NCBI RefSeq assembly: GCF_963678635.1
Contig: NC_087063.1
Location: forward strand, 38,268,759 to 38,332,758
Length of the DNA stretch: 64,000 nt
Source: Symsagittifera roscoffensis
Taxonomy: Eukaryota; Xenacoelomorpha; Acoela; Convolutidae
Reading direction: 5' to 3'
Shown here in pieces: positions 22,610 to 34,694 of this stretch (positions within the stretch are counted from its first letter, which is position 1; every line of letters starts with the position of its first letter). Position numbers and translations under genes: made by a program. The notes under the pieces are model-generated. The model was not told the origin of the DNA and made no database searches. It saw only the letters and a program-made list of their open reading frames with translations.

Positions 22610-24830
22610 CTGAGTCTAGACAAGACTAGGATACCTAAATTGGATGATAGCTCCAGGAAGTTCACACCAAAGAAAGAAAACAATACAAGGAACGATCCTG
22701 TGGAGCAAGAAGGGGAAGAACGTTTTAGACGAAATGGTCGAAATGAGGAGACAAAAAGTCTCGGAAGACAAACGGACGACATTGGAGATAGAGATACATC
22801 GTTGTCTCGCTCACGTCGAAAATCCAGAGGAACGGGACGAGGAACGGGACGAGGCGACTGGCAAAAGAATCTACTCCAGTAGATCAGGGACAGGACTTTG
22901 CTACTTCGACCGGGACTCTTGATCGAGAAGAAATGTCTGAACTGTGTGATGTTTTGATTGAAACACCAGTGGTGGAGGGCTCATCTACTAGTCATACCAT
23001 AAAGCAAGGAAAATCAGGGAAGGTGGACACGTCTTATTTGTTCTCAGAACGACAAAAATTACTCTGGGGAACTTCTTCGCATTTACCAAGTGACAAGATG
23101 AAATTCAGGAAAAGGGTGACGATAAAGAGATAGTTGATTGATTTGGATCCCAATCAAGCTTCTACAGCTCAACCCATGAAAACGAGATGTCTTTCGATAT
23201 GGAGAGTGGTTCCTCCGATCAGTTTGCTACAGTCAGAACGATAAGCACGGCTTGGACTGGGAGGCAAGGTTCAAGAGACTTTTTGAACACAGCCAATTCT
23301 GGCATACATGCTGAAGCAACAGAAGTCACAACCTCGGGGGACAAGGAAATCATTGAAATAATCGGAGGCGGAATACGAAAGACAGAGAGAAGTGGCGCGA
23401 GTTTTAAGACAGAGAGAAGCGGCGCGAGTTTCAACTTGGACCTAACTGCCGGTCACAAATATGGTGACGCCATCATTGGTGACCCCCTTGATCGATGACA
23501 GGTTATCAAAGGAAGAATTCCTGACCAAAGTTGTAGGTAATGTGAGTGAGCAACAGGAACATATTTCCAATAGTGTGAGTAAACAAGAGAGAGTGTTTCA
23601 CAGCGAAAGAGAGAAGGCTTGCGAGAGGAGATACATCGCAACAAAGGAAGTCAGCGAAAGCGAGAAGCGCTTGAAAGAGAGAAGAGATGACCTTTTTACC
23701 TGAAATTTGTCACGATTGACACGAGAGGCCGAGCAAAACGAATAACGGTTGAGAGATGTTATGGAGCAATTTCGGAGTCAACAGGAGCAGACTCTTTGGA
23801 CTCTCGATGCTAGGATAATTGCAATGATGGAGAGACGCATTCAGCATATAATGGACAGATAAGATGATCTCATGGGAAACATTAAAGGAAATACAAGAGG
23901 ACACCCCAAGGAGGCGAGCAGGGAGCCGAGAGTGACTTTCAATAAACCCTCAAATAAAGGAAAAACGAACGGATCCACTAGAGAAAAGGGTAATCCTTCG
24001 AATAAAGCCACTGGGAGTCTTAGGCCGAGGAAGGAAAGTGATTCGGGCAGAAGCGATGTTCTAGAGTCTCGATTGACTGATGCTCACAATCAGACGGGAT
24101 ATTTTTGGGATAAGATGGCAATAGCGACAGCGTTCGAACATCTAAACAGATTCTTGGCAACTTTTCTCTCGAGATTGTCCAGGACAAATCAGCGCAGCGA
24201 AAAATCTAGAAGTGTGGTCAAGAAACCGAAATGTTGTAAGGATAATTCCAGGGGTCATATAGATACCTGGATTGAGGTAATGAAGCTGCATTTTGAAGAA
24301 GAAGACTTACCTGAAAGACAGAAATGCAGTGCGCTCACCAGCAACTTAAAGAGACAGCCATTAATTGCGTGATGGCGAAAAAACAATATCAACGGTATGA
24401 TGCCAAGAAAGTTTTTAAGATTCTGTCGAAACATTTTGGCTCAGGGGTACAGGTCAACGTCAACAGTATATTGAATTTGGCAGTAGCTTCAAAAAACTTT
24501 GACGGTGAAAAAGCGACGAAGTCAGGATGGTGATAGCGGTTCATTACATCCCTATTTCAACCAATGCACCAACACCGAAGGAACTGAGACTGAAATTCAA
24601 GATAATTGAAATATCCGTTGAGATCAAATTATACAAGAACAATTTTGCAATTTTCATAATGGATCTGCAAACCAGGGTAACAGCTGGTAGAAACCTAGGG
24701 ATGACATGGACAAAAGACGCTCTTGTGCAAACTGTAATTCCACGATCATGTGTAAGCATGTCCAACTTACAAACAAGGTATGAAGGCAATCGGTTTCAAC
24801 TTTGAAGATCAGGACGCGTCTAACATCAAA
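22610..24830 (+). pseudogene. L-X gag-like region
   Basis: Collinear with the 862-residue Gag of L-Y. Recognisable pieces are the basic N-terminal part (SSRKF near 22650), acidic/serine-rich segments, a coiled-coil-like part with ESEKRLKERRDD (about 23640-23700), a glycine/asparagine/lysine-rich linker (23872-24050) and the capsid-like core (SRTNQRSEKSR, DTWIEVMKLHFEEEDLPERQ, 24180-24320). Fossil, broken many times. Assignment is by similarity to L-Y, not by independent domain signals. Confidence 0.75.
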
Positions 24831-25640
24831 AATATAGATTTTTATGAAAGTATTAAGTGCTAAATTCTGATTGTCAGTCGTTATGGCTAGAAAGGCACTT
24901 TTGATGAGCGAGACGGAAGCTCTGATAAAAGAGAAACTGCGATAACTGGCCACTAAGAAAATGCAAACTGCAGTGGAAGAAACGAGCGGAACGGACCCCG
25001 ACACCTTGGCCCAGAATTTTAAAATTGATTACACAGCAACGTCGCGAGATGCCTTGAACGCGAGATGCCTTGAGAAGCAGAGAAATATATGAGATGGTAC
25101 AGTGGGAACTGGAAAATGAGAAGACTTAGGATCAACTTAAAGACGGTTTCAATCCGCAGTGGAAGAAACGAAGGCACCGAGCAATTTTGCATGTAGTTGA
25201 ATTTTTATCTCTGGCCAGACTTTTGTGATGGTGCCTCAGGGCAGCAGGATGCAATGGAAAAGCGTTTTATCCGGGCACCAGGTAATTAGGAATTCGAGTG
25301 AACCCTCGGAGTGCACCATGATGCATCTGGACATATATGTGAATTATCTGAGACAAGCAGAACTACGCACTGAATCGAAGGATATGTGAGCCTTGTTAAT
25401 GACAGGTGGCATGCGGACCGTTAAACTCAACGGGCGTTACGTGGGAGTCTACGGACCATACCAATTGATGTTCAATGTTGATGCGATAAGCAATTATACT
25501 ATGACCTATGTCACGACAGACAATGACCAAATTTTACAGATATGTTTGCGTCAGGAAGAGTTAAAGACCCGCAGGATTGGTCATGACGCCATGACGGAAC
25601 AAGATGCGGTACACAATGGATACGAAGCAGATGTGGCTGC
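24831..25640 (+). pseudogene. L-X region between zinc knuckles and protease
   Basis: Matches L-Y 62880-63771. The clearest piece is 25390-25650 (ALLMTGG-like start, RYVGVYGPYQLMFNVDAIS, YVTTDNDQILQI, RIGHDAMTEQDAVHNGYEAD). This conserved block of about 150 residues before the protease has no name I recognise and appears specific to this family. Fossil. Confidence 0.6.
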
Positions 25641-25990
25641 TACACACTGACAGAAAGAAGATAAGAGTCACAGGACTCCTAGACACAGGAACGGTAGACA
25701 GTGTGATGCCGATAAAAACATGCAGAATGATGAGTTTCACCAAGGATGACCTGACACCCACAAACTGGAGGCTGGCAGCCGCCAATCACAGAGCCACCTG
25801 TGTGTCGGCAAGAAAAGAACTACAATAACCTACCTCCAGATGGGATGAAGGAACCTCTGGATGAGTTTTCTCGTGGTAGAGATCCTCGATGATTCGGATC
25901 TGTTCATCTTGGGGCGTGACTTGGTTAGGTAGTTCGATGTAACGATCGAGCTTAATAATGGACTGATAATGACCGAAACCCTGACAGGAA
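25641..25990 (+). pseudogene. L-X retropepsin-like protease
   Basis: Contains RVTGLLDTGTVDSVMPIKT, a D-T-G retropepsin active site, followed by FTKDDLTPTNWRLAAAN, in register with L-Y 63772-64000. A later LGRDLV-like remnant (about 25910-25925) marks the end of the protease and the usual gypsy boundary with RT. Fossil. Confidence 0.75.
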
Positions 25991-26119
25991 GAACATTAAA
26001 CGACCAATAAGATAGGAGAGGGAGAGTTTGAGATTCTAAAGAGTGTTTTAAATTGGAACGCATACGTTTTTTCAAATCCTAAAGCTAATATTGGTTGTGT
26101 TAACTTTGTCAAGCACGCA

Positions 26120-26610
26120 AAGCGCGTGACACCGAAAAATTGGAAGCGTGCCGAGCAGAAAAAGAAAAGCTACTGGAGTTCGACATGATAGAACCCTCGA
26201 AGTCAACTTCGGCATGTTCTGCTGCGACTTCTGCTGCAACTTTCGCTACCTAAACGCGGTGACTATAAAAGGATAGGTATCCCATACCACGCAATTTATG
26301 AAGAGAGCTGGCCTGAAGTGCAAACCCTCGAAATCGAAATGCGAGATATCTAAGGATTCGATAAGATACTTGGGAAGAATGGTAGATAAGCATGGCGTGA
26401 GGCCAGATCCTGATGCGGTGGAGGCCGTGTTAACATTGAAAGCCCCTAGAACAGACATGCAGCTGATGAGCTTCCTAGGGTTTGCTAAATGTTATCGAGA
26501 ATTCATAAAGGGGTATGCAGACCTTCCTGAGCTTTCTAGGGTTTGCGAAATTTTATCGAAAATTCGTAAAGGGGGGTTTGAGTGGAATAAGGAGCTCAGG
26601 AAGCCTTAGA
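26120..26610 (+). pseudogene. L-X reverse transcriptase remnants
   Basis: The start resembles the RT entry (LEFDMIEPSKS, then a CDF.YLNAVTIK-like remnant). The better part, 26298-26609, is the RT thumb/connection: MKRAGLKCKPSKSKCEISKD, IRYLGRMVDKHGVRPDPDAV, LMSFLGFAKCYREFIKGYA. These blocks are diagnostic of Ty3/gypsy RT. The LGFAKCYREFIKGYADLPE-like segment appears twice in succession at 26470-26570. Fossil. Confidence 0.8.
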
Positions 26611-27005
26611 GATCATTAAGCGGGAGCTGTGCGGTGCGCATGTGCCAGGCATCCCCACGGAGAAGGCATTTACGCTCTCGATACTGATACTTCAGTAGTA
26701 GCCATTTCCGGAATACCGCATCGGGAGCAAGATTGGAATGGCGGAACAGTTCTCCGTCCCATTGCATACGACAGTAAGGTATGGAGTGATACTGAGATTA
26801 AATAAAATGCGACGAAAGTAGAAATGTTTGCGGTAGTCACATTCGTGGAGAACCGAACTTTATTCTGGTTGAAAACTTACTCGATGGACCAGAAATACAT
26901 TGTTCGTTGGATAGTCGGCTTGGATGGCTACCACAATATTATTCAGCACAGGATGCGTGACAAGCACCAGAATGCTGACCGCCTCAGCAAGAAATATGTT
27001 TTTTG
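26611..27005 (+). pseudogene. L-X RNase H remnant
   Basis: The open part 26824-27005 reads MFAVVTFVENRT, FWLKTYSMDQKYIVRWIVGL and HRMRDKHQNADRLSKK. The last is the standard end of gypsy RNase H (H-R-x-x-D-K-H-x-N-A-D-x-L-S), and upstream blocks (LRPIAYDSKV) fit the core. Fossil. Confidence 0.8.
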
Positions 27006-27469
27006 AGGAAAAATGGAGCAGAAGCAAGTCAACCAGATGTAAATCAAGAAAGGGTTCTTGTTTTCAGACAAAAAGACTTATGAAGCACTTCCCTTGATGA
27101 TATGGATGGATAGGTCAGGATATCCTATACCAGGACACCCTGAATAACCTGTAGAGAAAGCGGCAGAGATTAAGATTTTCTCCAAAAGGATCCGGTGCCC
27201 TTGGATCTGTTGCTATGTTCAAACCTGGTTCAGCAGGAACGTTCTCGTATGAACATAAACAGCCCCATTTTGCTAGATAAAATGGTGCAGGTCTCACCAG
27301 AAGTGATGCGGATGCCAGGTGGATTTTTAGAGAAAGAAATGACTAGAGATAATGCTGAATTGGCAGCAGCCATGACATCGCTGGCGGTCAGTGAGAAGGT
27401 ACGGATAAAACCAATGAGACGCCAGCGCAAGGAAATTGAAAGGGACTGTAGGACAAAAGTTCAGCAACT

Positions 27470-27870
27470 AGTTTCCTAAGTACCTCAAAGCGTTTTATGA
27501 GAATGTCGTACAGAACGAAGGAACAAGATATCGGGACTCAAAAGAAAACAGTCACCCGGAGAGCTTACTGAGGAGCTCATGAGACGTCCTCATGTAGCCC
27601 AGGCTCGTTCTACAACGCACCGTTCCCAGACGAAAAGCTTGGTAGAAAGACAAAATCGGACTTTGGTGTCGATGTTGAGAGTGTGTTTTTCCCGACACAT
27701 GACTGATTGGGATAGATATTTGCCCGAGGTGATGAAGCTAACAACAGTACCCAGCACTCTACTACAGGAATTATTCCGCACATGATGCTGACAGGGCATG
27801 AGAAGGCTCTGCCTTCAAATTTTTTTTAACCCTGAGTATCAGTGCAACAAGACATCGCCACAGGTTTATG
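27470..27870 (+). pseudogene. L-X integrase remnant
   Basis: 27579-27790 gives SQTKSLVERQNRTLVSMLRV followed by DWDRYLPEVMKLTT and STLLQELF, the retroviral-type integrase core around the catalytic glutamate (...G-x-V-E-R-x-N-R-T-L...W...LP...). The zinc-binding and first catalytic aspartate parts are not clearly readable. Integrase order after RNase H confirms Ty3/gypsy. Fossil. Confidence 0.75.
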
Positions 27871-28851
27871 TAAAAGATGTGATAGGACATCAAAAGAATC
27901 TCAATGACTTATGTAGACACAACTTTCAACAAGCTCAGGTGAGACAAAGAGAGAAGTTTGACAAGAAGGCAGCTGGTGCATAAACATTCTCAAAAGGAGA
28001 TTACTCGTGGGATTTTCAGAGCGTGATCCCATCGAAAGGTACTAAGATAAATTGAAGGGGCCGTCTATGAAAACGAAAGAACATCAAGAGAGACGTTTTT
28101 TCAGACTCAACACTAACCGAGCTGTGCACTTCGAGAACATCAAACACCATGACTCGTCCACAGAAGACTGGTGTATACGTGAAAACTTTGAGGAGAGTGA
28201 TTACTTAATTATGGACCCTGTTTGCTAAGTCCGTGAGAAGGGCACCAGAGAAAAAAAAACGATGGGAATGAACTTCTGGAAGAAGGAATAAACCCGCCGT
28301 TGGAGCTAGATCTTTACAAAGTAATTGAGGCAGATGAAGAAACGTTGCCCAATACAGAAAAAGATTGGGAAGAACCCGAACAGATAGAGGTTCACAAAAA
28401 CATGGAATCGGATCTACCTTTTTTGATGCAGACAGGACAAAATCGCCGAGAAAAAACGGCGAAAAAGTTTAATTCTTACGGGTATGACTTTGTAGTGGAC
28501 AGTATACGCCTGAAGAGGATAGCAAATAATCTAATGGATCTAGACAAAGTAACTGCGTAGCAGAAGCGAACATGGTCAGAACCAGAAGTGGAGTTTGACG
28601 ACAAGCAACAGCAGTCATACAAGAAAGAACTATCAAACCTGCGCGTTCCGGAGTGGTTAAACGAAATGACGTCAGATCCTAAGGAAATCGGTGTCACGAC
28701 TCAGGACGCAAACCGCGAGAGCTTGGAGTACATAAATATTGACAAACATGGACCTTCCTGGGCAGCCCAAAAAGGGCCATTGTTCATTCCGGTGTCCAAC
28801 CTTAAATTAATAAAAAAAGGTTATGCGATCGACGGGGACGTCGAGGGATAG
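27871..28851 (+). pseudogene. L-X Pol C-terminal region
   Basis: Downstream of integrase. Includes a charged segment typical of the post-integrase region (QAQVRQREKFDKKA near 27940-27980), then an acidic stretch (28300-28560, IEADEETLPNTEKDWEEPEQ) and a lysine/acid-rich one (28588-28851, RVPEWLNEMTSDPKEIGVTT). No chromodomain or envelope features recognised. Fossil. Confidence 0.45.
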
Positions 28852-29149
28852 TTTTGTCCGGGGAAAGAACTGAAAAACCCAAACTGAAAAATAATTGCAT
28901 GGTAAAAAAAGGTCATTTAGAGGAACAAACAGACGAAGACTCTACGAAACCAGACACAAAAGAATTTTATAACTTGTGGATTGAATATTCAACTAGCATG
29001 ATACGAACAGAAATGACACGACCATTTCACACTTACGAACCGGATATGTGCCATAACTGTCCCTGAGGACAAGTGTGTTAGAACAACACAAGCAGCCCAC
29101 TTCAGGAGATAGTACAGGAAGAGTTCTTTTGTAAGCAAAGACCAGGATT

Positions 29150-29487
29150 AGGGGTGTAGCAGCTTTAGCACCGGCAGCTTCACGAATACCAGGAAAGTAT
29201 TTAGGCTTGTTAGTGACAAGGGCGCAGAGTTATACGCAGACCCAAAAGATTTGTTGTCTACCAACACATAGAAGCAACACGTAGATCTCGAAGAAATTGT
29301 TTTGTCTTTGAGAAGACTGAGAGACTTCTTAGTGGAGAGGGGATTAAAAGAACTCTTGCTTCCTGTGTTCGACCCACACAGAGAACGACTGTATCCTCAA
29401 GAGCTGTATGGGCTGATACTTGTAATCTTTTCGGACAACAACATAGAAGTTCATCTACACAAGAAAAACTATTTAAGTTTAGTTTGA
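29150..29487 (+). pseudogene. Conserved-looking segment ending HLHKKNYLSLV
   Basis: Open stretch 29302-29487, 61 residues: SLRRLRDFLVERGLKELLLP, VFDPHRERLYPQELYGLILV, IFSDNNIEVHLHKKNYLSLV. The preceding bases (about 29200-29300) continue the same protein style. Amphipathic, with a dense H-x-H-K-K end; I do not recognise the domain. It sits between the Pol tail and the extra coding region and may belong to either. Fossil. Confidence 0.4.
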
Positions 29488-30126
29488 GTGCATGTTGTGT
29501 GTAAGTGTTTTTAGTTATGTTGTAGGACTATAGGCTTAGAAAGGTTGGTGAACACAAGCTTTTCACCAAAAACTGAGTAGCAAGGCTGTCTCGTCTGACT
29601 CAAAGCTAGAATTTGCAGTGTCATCAAACAGGGCGAGAGTAAAAGAAGAAGTACAAACGAATGAGACGATGGAAGATCTGACAGAGACGAGACACGAGTT
29701 CTACCGTGTGAGAAAAGTTGGCTAGAACTCAAAAAGATCGAGACTTGTGGAGGAGAAGGTCGAGAATTGCAACAGGAAGCAAGGAGAAGAGATAGAGTGC
29801 TTGGGGAAGGACTATAAGGATCGAGCAGAGCGGTTGGTTGTGGCGAACGTGGAACGCTCGTTAAATGTACACCTGACACCTCGCAAGTTGAGCCAAACAA
29901 CGGAAGTGCACGTTTCGACAGCATCTGGAAGAGTAATGATCCCGGACCCGAGCGACACATCTAGGCGGCCCAATTGTTGAAAGAAAAATGGGGCAGCTGA
30001 TCGAATCGTGACCGACAGGAATGCGCCAGGTTCCTGGCTGTCTGCACCCTATGAAACTGTTGATGACACCGAGAGGTGGTAAGGAACTCAGTTACTGCAG
30101 GTGCTACGACAACGGGTTCAGAAGGA

Positions 30127-30314
30127 GGCTCGATTAGACACATAAGGAAACTGACAAGGAAGAAACTGTCAATAGTACTGGACGTACAAAAGAATAACCA
30201 GACAAGGAACAGCTTCAGGAGGCTCCATTAGACACACGAGGAAACTGACAAGGAAGAAACTGTCAATAGTACTGGACGTACAAAAGAATAACCAGACAAG
30301 GAACCGCTTCAGGA
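30127..30314 (+). repeat. 94 bp tandem direct duplication
   Basis: Two near-identical 94 bp units (AGGAAACTGACAAGGAAGAA ... AACCAGACAAGGAAC) side by side inside the extra region of L-X; the L-2 copy has the sequence once (about 39750-39830). Confidence 0.8.
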
Positions 30315-31267
30315 GATTCGCGATCATCCTTCAATAAATGAACTTGGATTCCAGCCATAAACACACATGAAACACCTATCGGAACATTGCATTTGTGAAT
30401 GGGCGACAGCTTGGTGAGAAAGCTGTCGACTTTGAGGACTTCGTAGATCACTACGGTGATCGCATTTGAAGGCGCAACACTAGCCCAGTTGTATCTGAAG
30501 GTCAAAATTATGAACCCGAGCAGAAACGTGGATGTGACGATAATGATTGGCACTAACAATGTATCCAGAAGTTCAGAGTCAGAGGAGGCTCAATGAGAGG
30601 CGATGCTAGTGCGCCATTTTACTGCGGTATGGCAGAAATTTCAGTGCGCGGTACTGACCGTCTGCACAATGCCCATGAATGCGACAACACATCAAGCTCC
30701 TTCTTGGAAACACAATTTCAGAGTGATCAGCAAGTGAATTAAAACAACGCGTAATCTGGCGATTCGCAATGGTGGACATCATTCAAGGGAAAGCATGGAT
30801 GCATCGTGTCTTCCAAGAGCGACTGGATGAGGTGGGAGTCAGGCCATTTCCATCATCGTGCCACCTAATCTGGAGAATTTTTGAGATCAGTCCCAGCCGT
30901 AAAACGATTGGTGTAAAGCTTGAGTGATCAAGTACAGAGATCGGACATACAGGCCCGACTGGGAGAAGCACCAGCGGGGCAATCCATCTCCGACGAAACT
31001 TGGGACCAGCGAATCAGACAAAGACTGCCTCGGAAACGACAAATGTGTCCATGGAGGAGCGACGAGCCAATCGGAGTTTCTCAATGTGTTCAAGGCCTTA
31101 ACCTTCCCCTTGGCATGTTTATGAGCAAGAGTTAACGAAGTTAAATCTCCAGATGGTGAGCTTTGCGGCAGAAGCGATGAGAAGGCTAAATGGAGCGAAA
31201 ATATCTGTGAACGAATTGTACTCGATTGAAGGAGCGATTGATTGATTGCATCTCAAATCAGCTTCAC

Positions 31268-32395
31268 CTCGACAACCGCATTGAGGTTTGGCTGCCCTCG
31301 AGGGGTTGCCCTAAAATAATTGATCCTGTTAATGCCAGATCGTTGCAATACAAGGGAAAAACCGCGATGAACAGACTACAGAAGAGAGGCCAGGAAAGTT
31401 TTTGAAAAGAGCATCTTCACCAAAAACATATCACGATTTTTGAGTTGGTACGAGCTCTTCCCGCTCACGTGAAGGAGAGAGTCTACCCAAAACAAGTCGA
31501 ATAAGAGGACGACATGAATTTACATTAACTAGACAATCTTCCACGCCTACGACAAAGCGTAAATGAGGAAAACGAAAACATTGTTGAATGCAAGCTCGGA
31601 CAGCGTGAAAACGTTTTTTCCTGGCCGGATGTGGTCTGGATAAGAAAGTCCTTATGAGGAAGTCGCTATTCTGACCAGATGTGGTGATGTTGCCAGGAAC
31701 GGACCTGGTATGGATGCAATCCACATCGGAGGCCACCGGTGTTCAACGACAGACTGAAAGGAGTCCGATAACAATCCTTTTAGCCGGCATCAACGATCAC
31801 TTGCATCGCAGATGTCTCTTCCGTGGATGTGACGATAGCGGAAATCAACCTCAGCTCGACAACCGCAATGAGGTTTGGCTGACCTCAAGGGACTGTCCTC
31901 GAATAACACCATGGGCCCTGTCAATGCCTGATCGTTGCAATACGTGAGAAAAACTACGATGAATAGACTAGAGAAGAGAAGCCAGGAAAATTTTCAAGTT
32001 TTTAAGAGCACCTCCCGCTCACGTGAAGGAGAGTGTCTGCCCAAAACAAGTGCAACAAGACGGCGATGTAGAACTGTAGGGCGACCTGAATTTAAGTATG
32101 ACGAGACAATGTTCTCCGCCTACGACAAAGCAAAAATGAGGAAAGCGAAAATATTGGTGAAAGCAAGCTCGGACAACTGAACACCTTCTTATTCGTGCCA
32201 GATGTGGTCTGGATAAGGAAGTCATAATGCGGAAGTCCCTATTCTGACCGGATGTGGTGATGTTGGCAGAAACGGATCTGGAGTGGATGCAATCCACGTC
32301 GATTGCCACCGGTGTTCAACGACAGACTGAAAGGAGTCCGATAACAACCGTTTTTAGCCGGCATCAACGACAACTTGCATCGCAGATGTCTCTTG
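31268..32395 (+). repeat. About 0.58 kb tandem direct duplication
   Basis: Units about 31268-31822 and 31855-32395, offset 573-587 bp. Both run from CTCGACAACCGCA through TCCCGCTCACGTGAAGGAGAG and GTGGTGATGTTG to TTGCATCGCAGATGTCTCTT. They differ by perhaps 10-15 percent, so this is an old internal duplication. Confidence 0.85.
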
Positions 32396-33110
32396 AGCAG
32401 AATCCGAGAGCCAACGACGGCTGAAACTGCTGTGTGGCTAGCTGTCGAAGATGTCCTAGAATCCATGAACAAGATAATGGACGTATTGGGAGAAGGTGGA
32501 TTCCAGAAACTCACCGCTAAGCCAGTGTTTGTGCTATCCCCGGGATGCGTGTACCTCCCAGACCGGTTGAAGTTCTTGAACGCGACCATTGCGCTCCTCT
32601 TCGAGGGAAAATATGACGTGATCAGATTTGCTATATTGTCTAAAAGATTTAGATCTTTTTGAGAAAATGTGTAAAATCCTGAACAATCCGATAGAAGTGA
32701 AGAAAATATGGGCAAGTAAGCCAGTTTCCTGAGCCAAATTGACTCCCAAGTTGTACGAATATGCCAAAAATCATAAGTCGAAACAAACAGAGTGTACAGT
32801 TCATACCAGCTGGACATAGGATCAGAAGCGTTCAATTGAGCTTTCGTGGCGCATCGGAATGCAGTAACCACTGCAGTAAGAAGAATCATATACACAATCG
32901 ATTGTGACGGAAGAGAAAAAGAAGAGATGATGATGGAAGACAGGGAGAAAAATGCGACGTTGTGCCTCAAAAACAGAGGTTATAAGAGCAGATGTGTCGC
33001 ACTGATGTGTCGCAAGACACTGAAACCGAGAGCGCATAATTGATGTCGCAGGACGAGGAGATGGAACATTAAGAACAGCCGAATGACAAGATGCAATTAA
33101 TCTAAAAGGA

Positions 33111-33812
33111 AGAGATGAATAAAGAAGAAACAAAGAGGAGGAAATTAAGACTCAGAAATGTTTGTGTGAATAAACTCAAAACAGCATCCAAGCTTGAATT
33201 GAAACTAATGAAAAGTAAAATTTTGTTATTTTGAGTTTATCATTGCTGCAGTTATGAATTTGTTTTTTGATTTGATAGGTGTTTTTAGAGACACGTACTA
33301 ATTAGTTAGAAAAGCTTGAGTGAAGTATTCCCGACTGCGTGATTTTTTTAATCAACTAAGAGAACTGTTTGCTTTTTGGTGACATGGAAGACTTGGGTAT
33401 TCTCGAAGAGTGAGGTTGTTTCATTGTTTCTTTTAACCACCGAGTTTAGAATTTCTGTATTGAGGACCAATAAAAACTGATATTCCTGAAGGAAAGTGAC
33501 ATATAATGATAATTTTGTTTGGCAGGACTGTCCTGCGTTCTACCACTCTTTAACCTTAGGAAAAGACAGTTTCACATGATACAAGGAGAAGCCAGAAAAA
33601 ATGTTTTATCTTCGGTCATATCCTCATTGTGCAGAATTGTGGGAACTTCAGGAGGCTATGGCAATTTAGTTTGTTTCAATTTATAGCACGAAGTGAGTTG
33701 AAGTGATGAAGTTCTTTCGGTGCAATTATGTAAATCTGTTTGTTGGCAAAGTAGCAAATTGATGAGTTACTCGAAGTTCAATGAAGAAATTGACCGGGCT
33801 AACTGGGGAGTA
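33111..33812 (+). other. L-X 3' noncoding region before LTR
   Basis: Collinear with L-2 45340-45999: GCTTGAGTGAAG, GGTGACATGGAA/AAGGCTTGGGTA, GAGGACCAATAA, GGCAGGACTGTCCTGC (a short palindrome), AAAATGTTTTATCTT. It ends in ACTGGGGAGTA directly before the LTR, a short purine-rich tract suited to plus-strand priming. Confidence 0.65.
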
Positions 33813-34694
33813 TGTGCCATTCGACTAGATTTACTTTCAAAACGCATGTCACCAACGAGGTTTAGTTTGAGCAGTTGGGTTGATTAGGACAATTAACAGT
33901 CTTATTTGCTAAAATGAACGAATTATAAAGGGTCAGTTTGGACAGACATGAGTTTTTGCAAAAATTTTCTTCAAAAATAAAGACACGTAACCACCTGAAA
34001 ACGCGAAAATCAGACAGACTATTCAGACGCAAAAATCAGACACACATATCAGATAGAGCTTCTACGACTAAGATTGAAAAACGATCGATATCGGAAATAT
34101 TGGAACTCCAGAAGAAGGCGCTCCGAGTTGTAACGATTGTGCAGCTACAATCGTTACAGTACAAACCACTCGAACGAGGATTACTTACTGGGAAACTTGC
34201 GATTTTTCACGATCGTGAAGATTATGCTTCTTCTCGCGGATTCAGGAAATCGAAAGGGTTTCGGAGAATAACTATAACGTGCTTTTCAACAAAATTTAGC
34301 TTCCCGGAATGGCCTGAATTGGGTTTAAAGGAACATCAGATTCACTTTCAGATAATGAGAAAGTGAGACGCTAGAAAGTGAGGGAAAAGGTCGATCCAAC
34401 TCCGATGGATTCGATGATTTTATCTACTTAATTAAAACCAAAGGAATATGATGATAACTAAGTAGCCCTATTTTTAGGGACACTGCGACGAAGCCATGAG
34501 CTCACTACTCTGCATGTAACAAAGTTAATTTGAACGGTTGGGCCGAACGCCTATAAATTGTAATTTAATTGTCGACCCGATGTTAACAGATCCACATTGA
34601 ACTGGCTATGATAGAATCGGTTCAAAAAAATTAAAGCTCTGTTTTGAACCTAGCTTTATTTTCAGTCGGTGTGTACTTCCGGGCAAATTCTACA
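33813..34694 (+). repeat. L-X 3' LTR
   Basis: 882 bp, starting TGTGCCATTCG and ending CAAATTCTACA; homologous along its length to 46000-46854 and 56416-57336, whose ends are TGTGACATTCG and CGAATGTTACA. Contains a perfect 11 bp stem hairpin (34130-34157), GTAGCCCTATTTTTAGGG and the GTCGACCCGATGTTA block near the end. It is the most diverged of the three LTRs. Confidence 0.75.

Larger units (their letters stand above)
29600..33110 (+). pseudogene. L-X extra 3' coding region of unknown function
   Basis: Long coding-type stretch between pol and the 3' LTR, homologous to L-2 39250-45180. Shared landmarks: LSQTTEVHV...PDPSD (29890-29960), the KDLHLFE-like block near 32640, and VTTAVRRI...DGREKEEM (32860-32930). 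Protein pieces are rich in charged residues and serine, with no signal peptide, cysteine framework or membrane span as would be expected of an envelope. Reading frames are much decayed and the copy differs in length from L-2. Function unknown. Confidence 0.55.
20930..34694 (+). mobile_element. L-X: old copy of giant Ty3/gypsy-like LTR element L
   Basis: About 13.8 kb fossil of family L, from within the leader to the end of the 3' LTR. Its 5' end matches the L-Y leader from about 58230 on; gag, protease, RT, RNase H and integrase follow in gypsy order, then a C-terminal segment, an unusual extra coding region shared with L-2, a 3' noncoding part and an LTR. No 5' LTR is visible. The coding parts are heavily broken, with dozens of breaks, so it is much older than L-Y. 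It shows two internal tandem duplications (30127-30314 and 31268-32395). Confidence 0.8.

Noticed and set aside
29511-29960. 149-residue minus-strand open frame
   Set aside because: Antisense to sequence conserved on the plus strand between L-X and L-2; no domain.
32239-32970. 243-residue minus-strand open frame
   Set aside because: Antisense to the extra coding region of L-X, where the plus strand is matched by L-2; serine/leucine-rich composition is that of a shadow frame.
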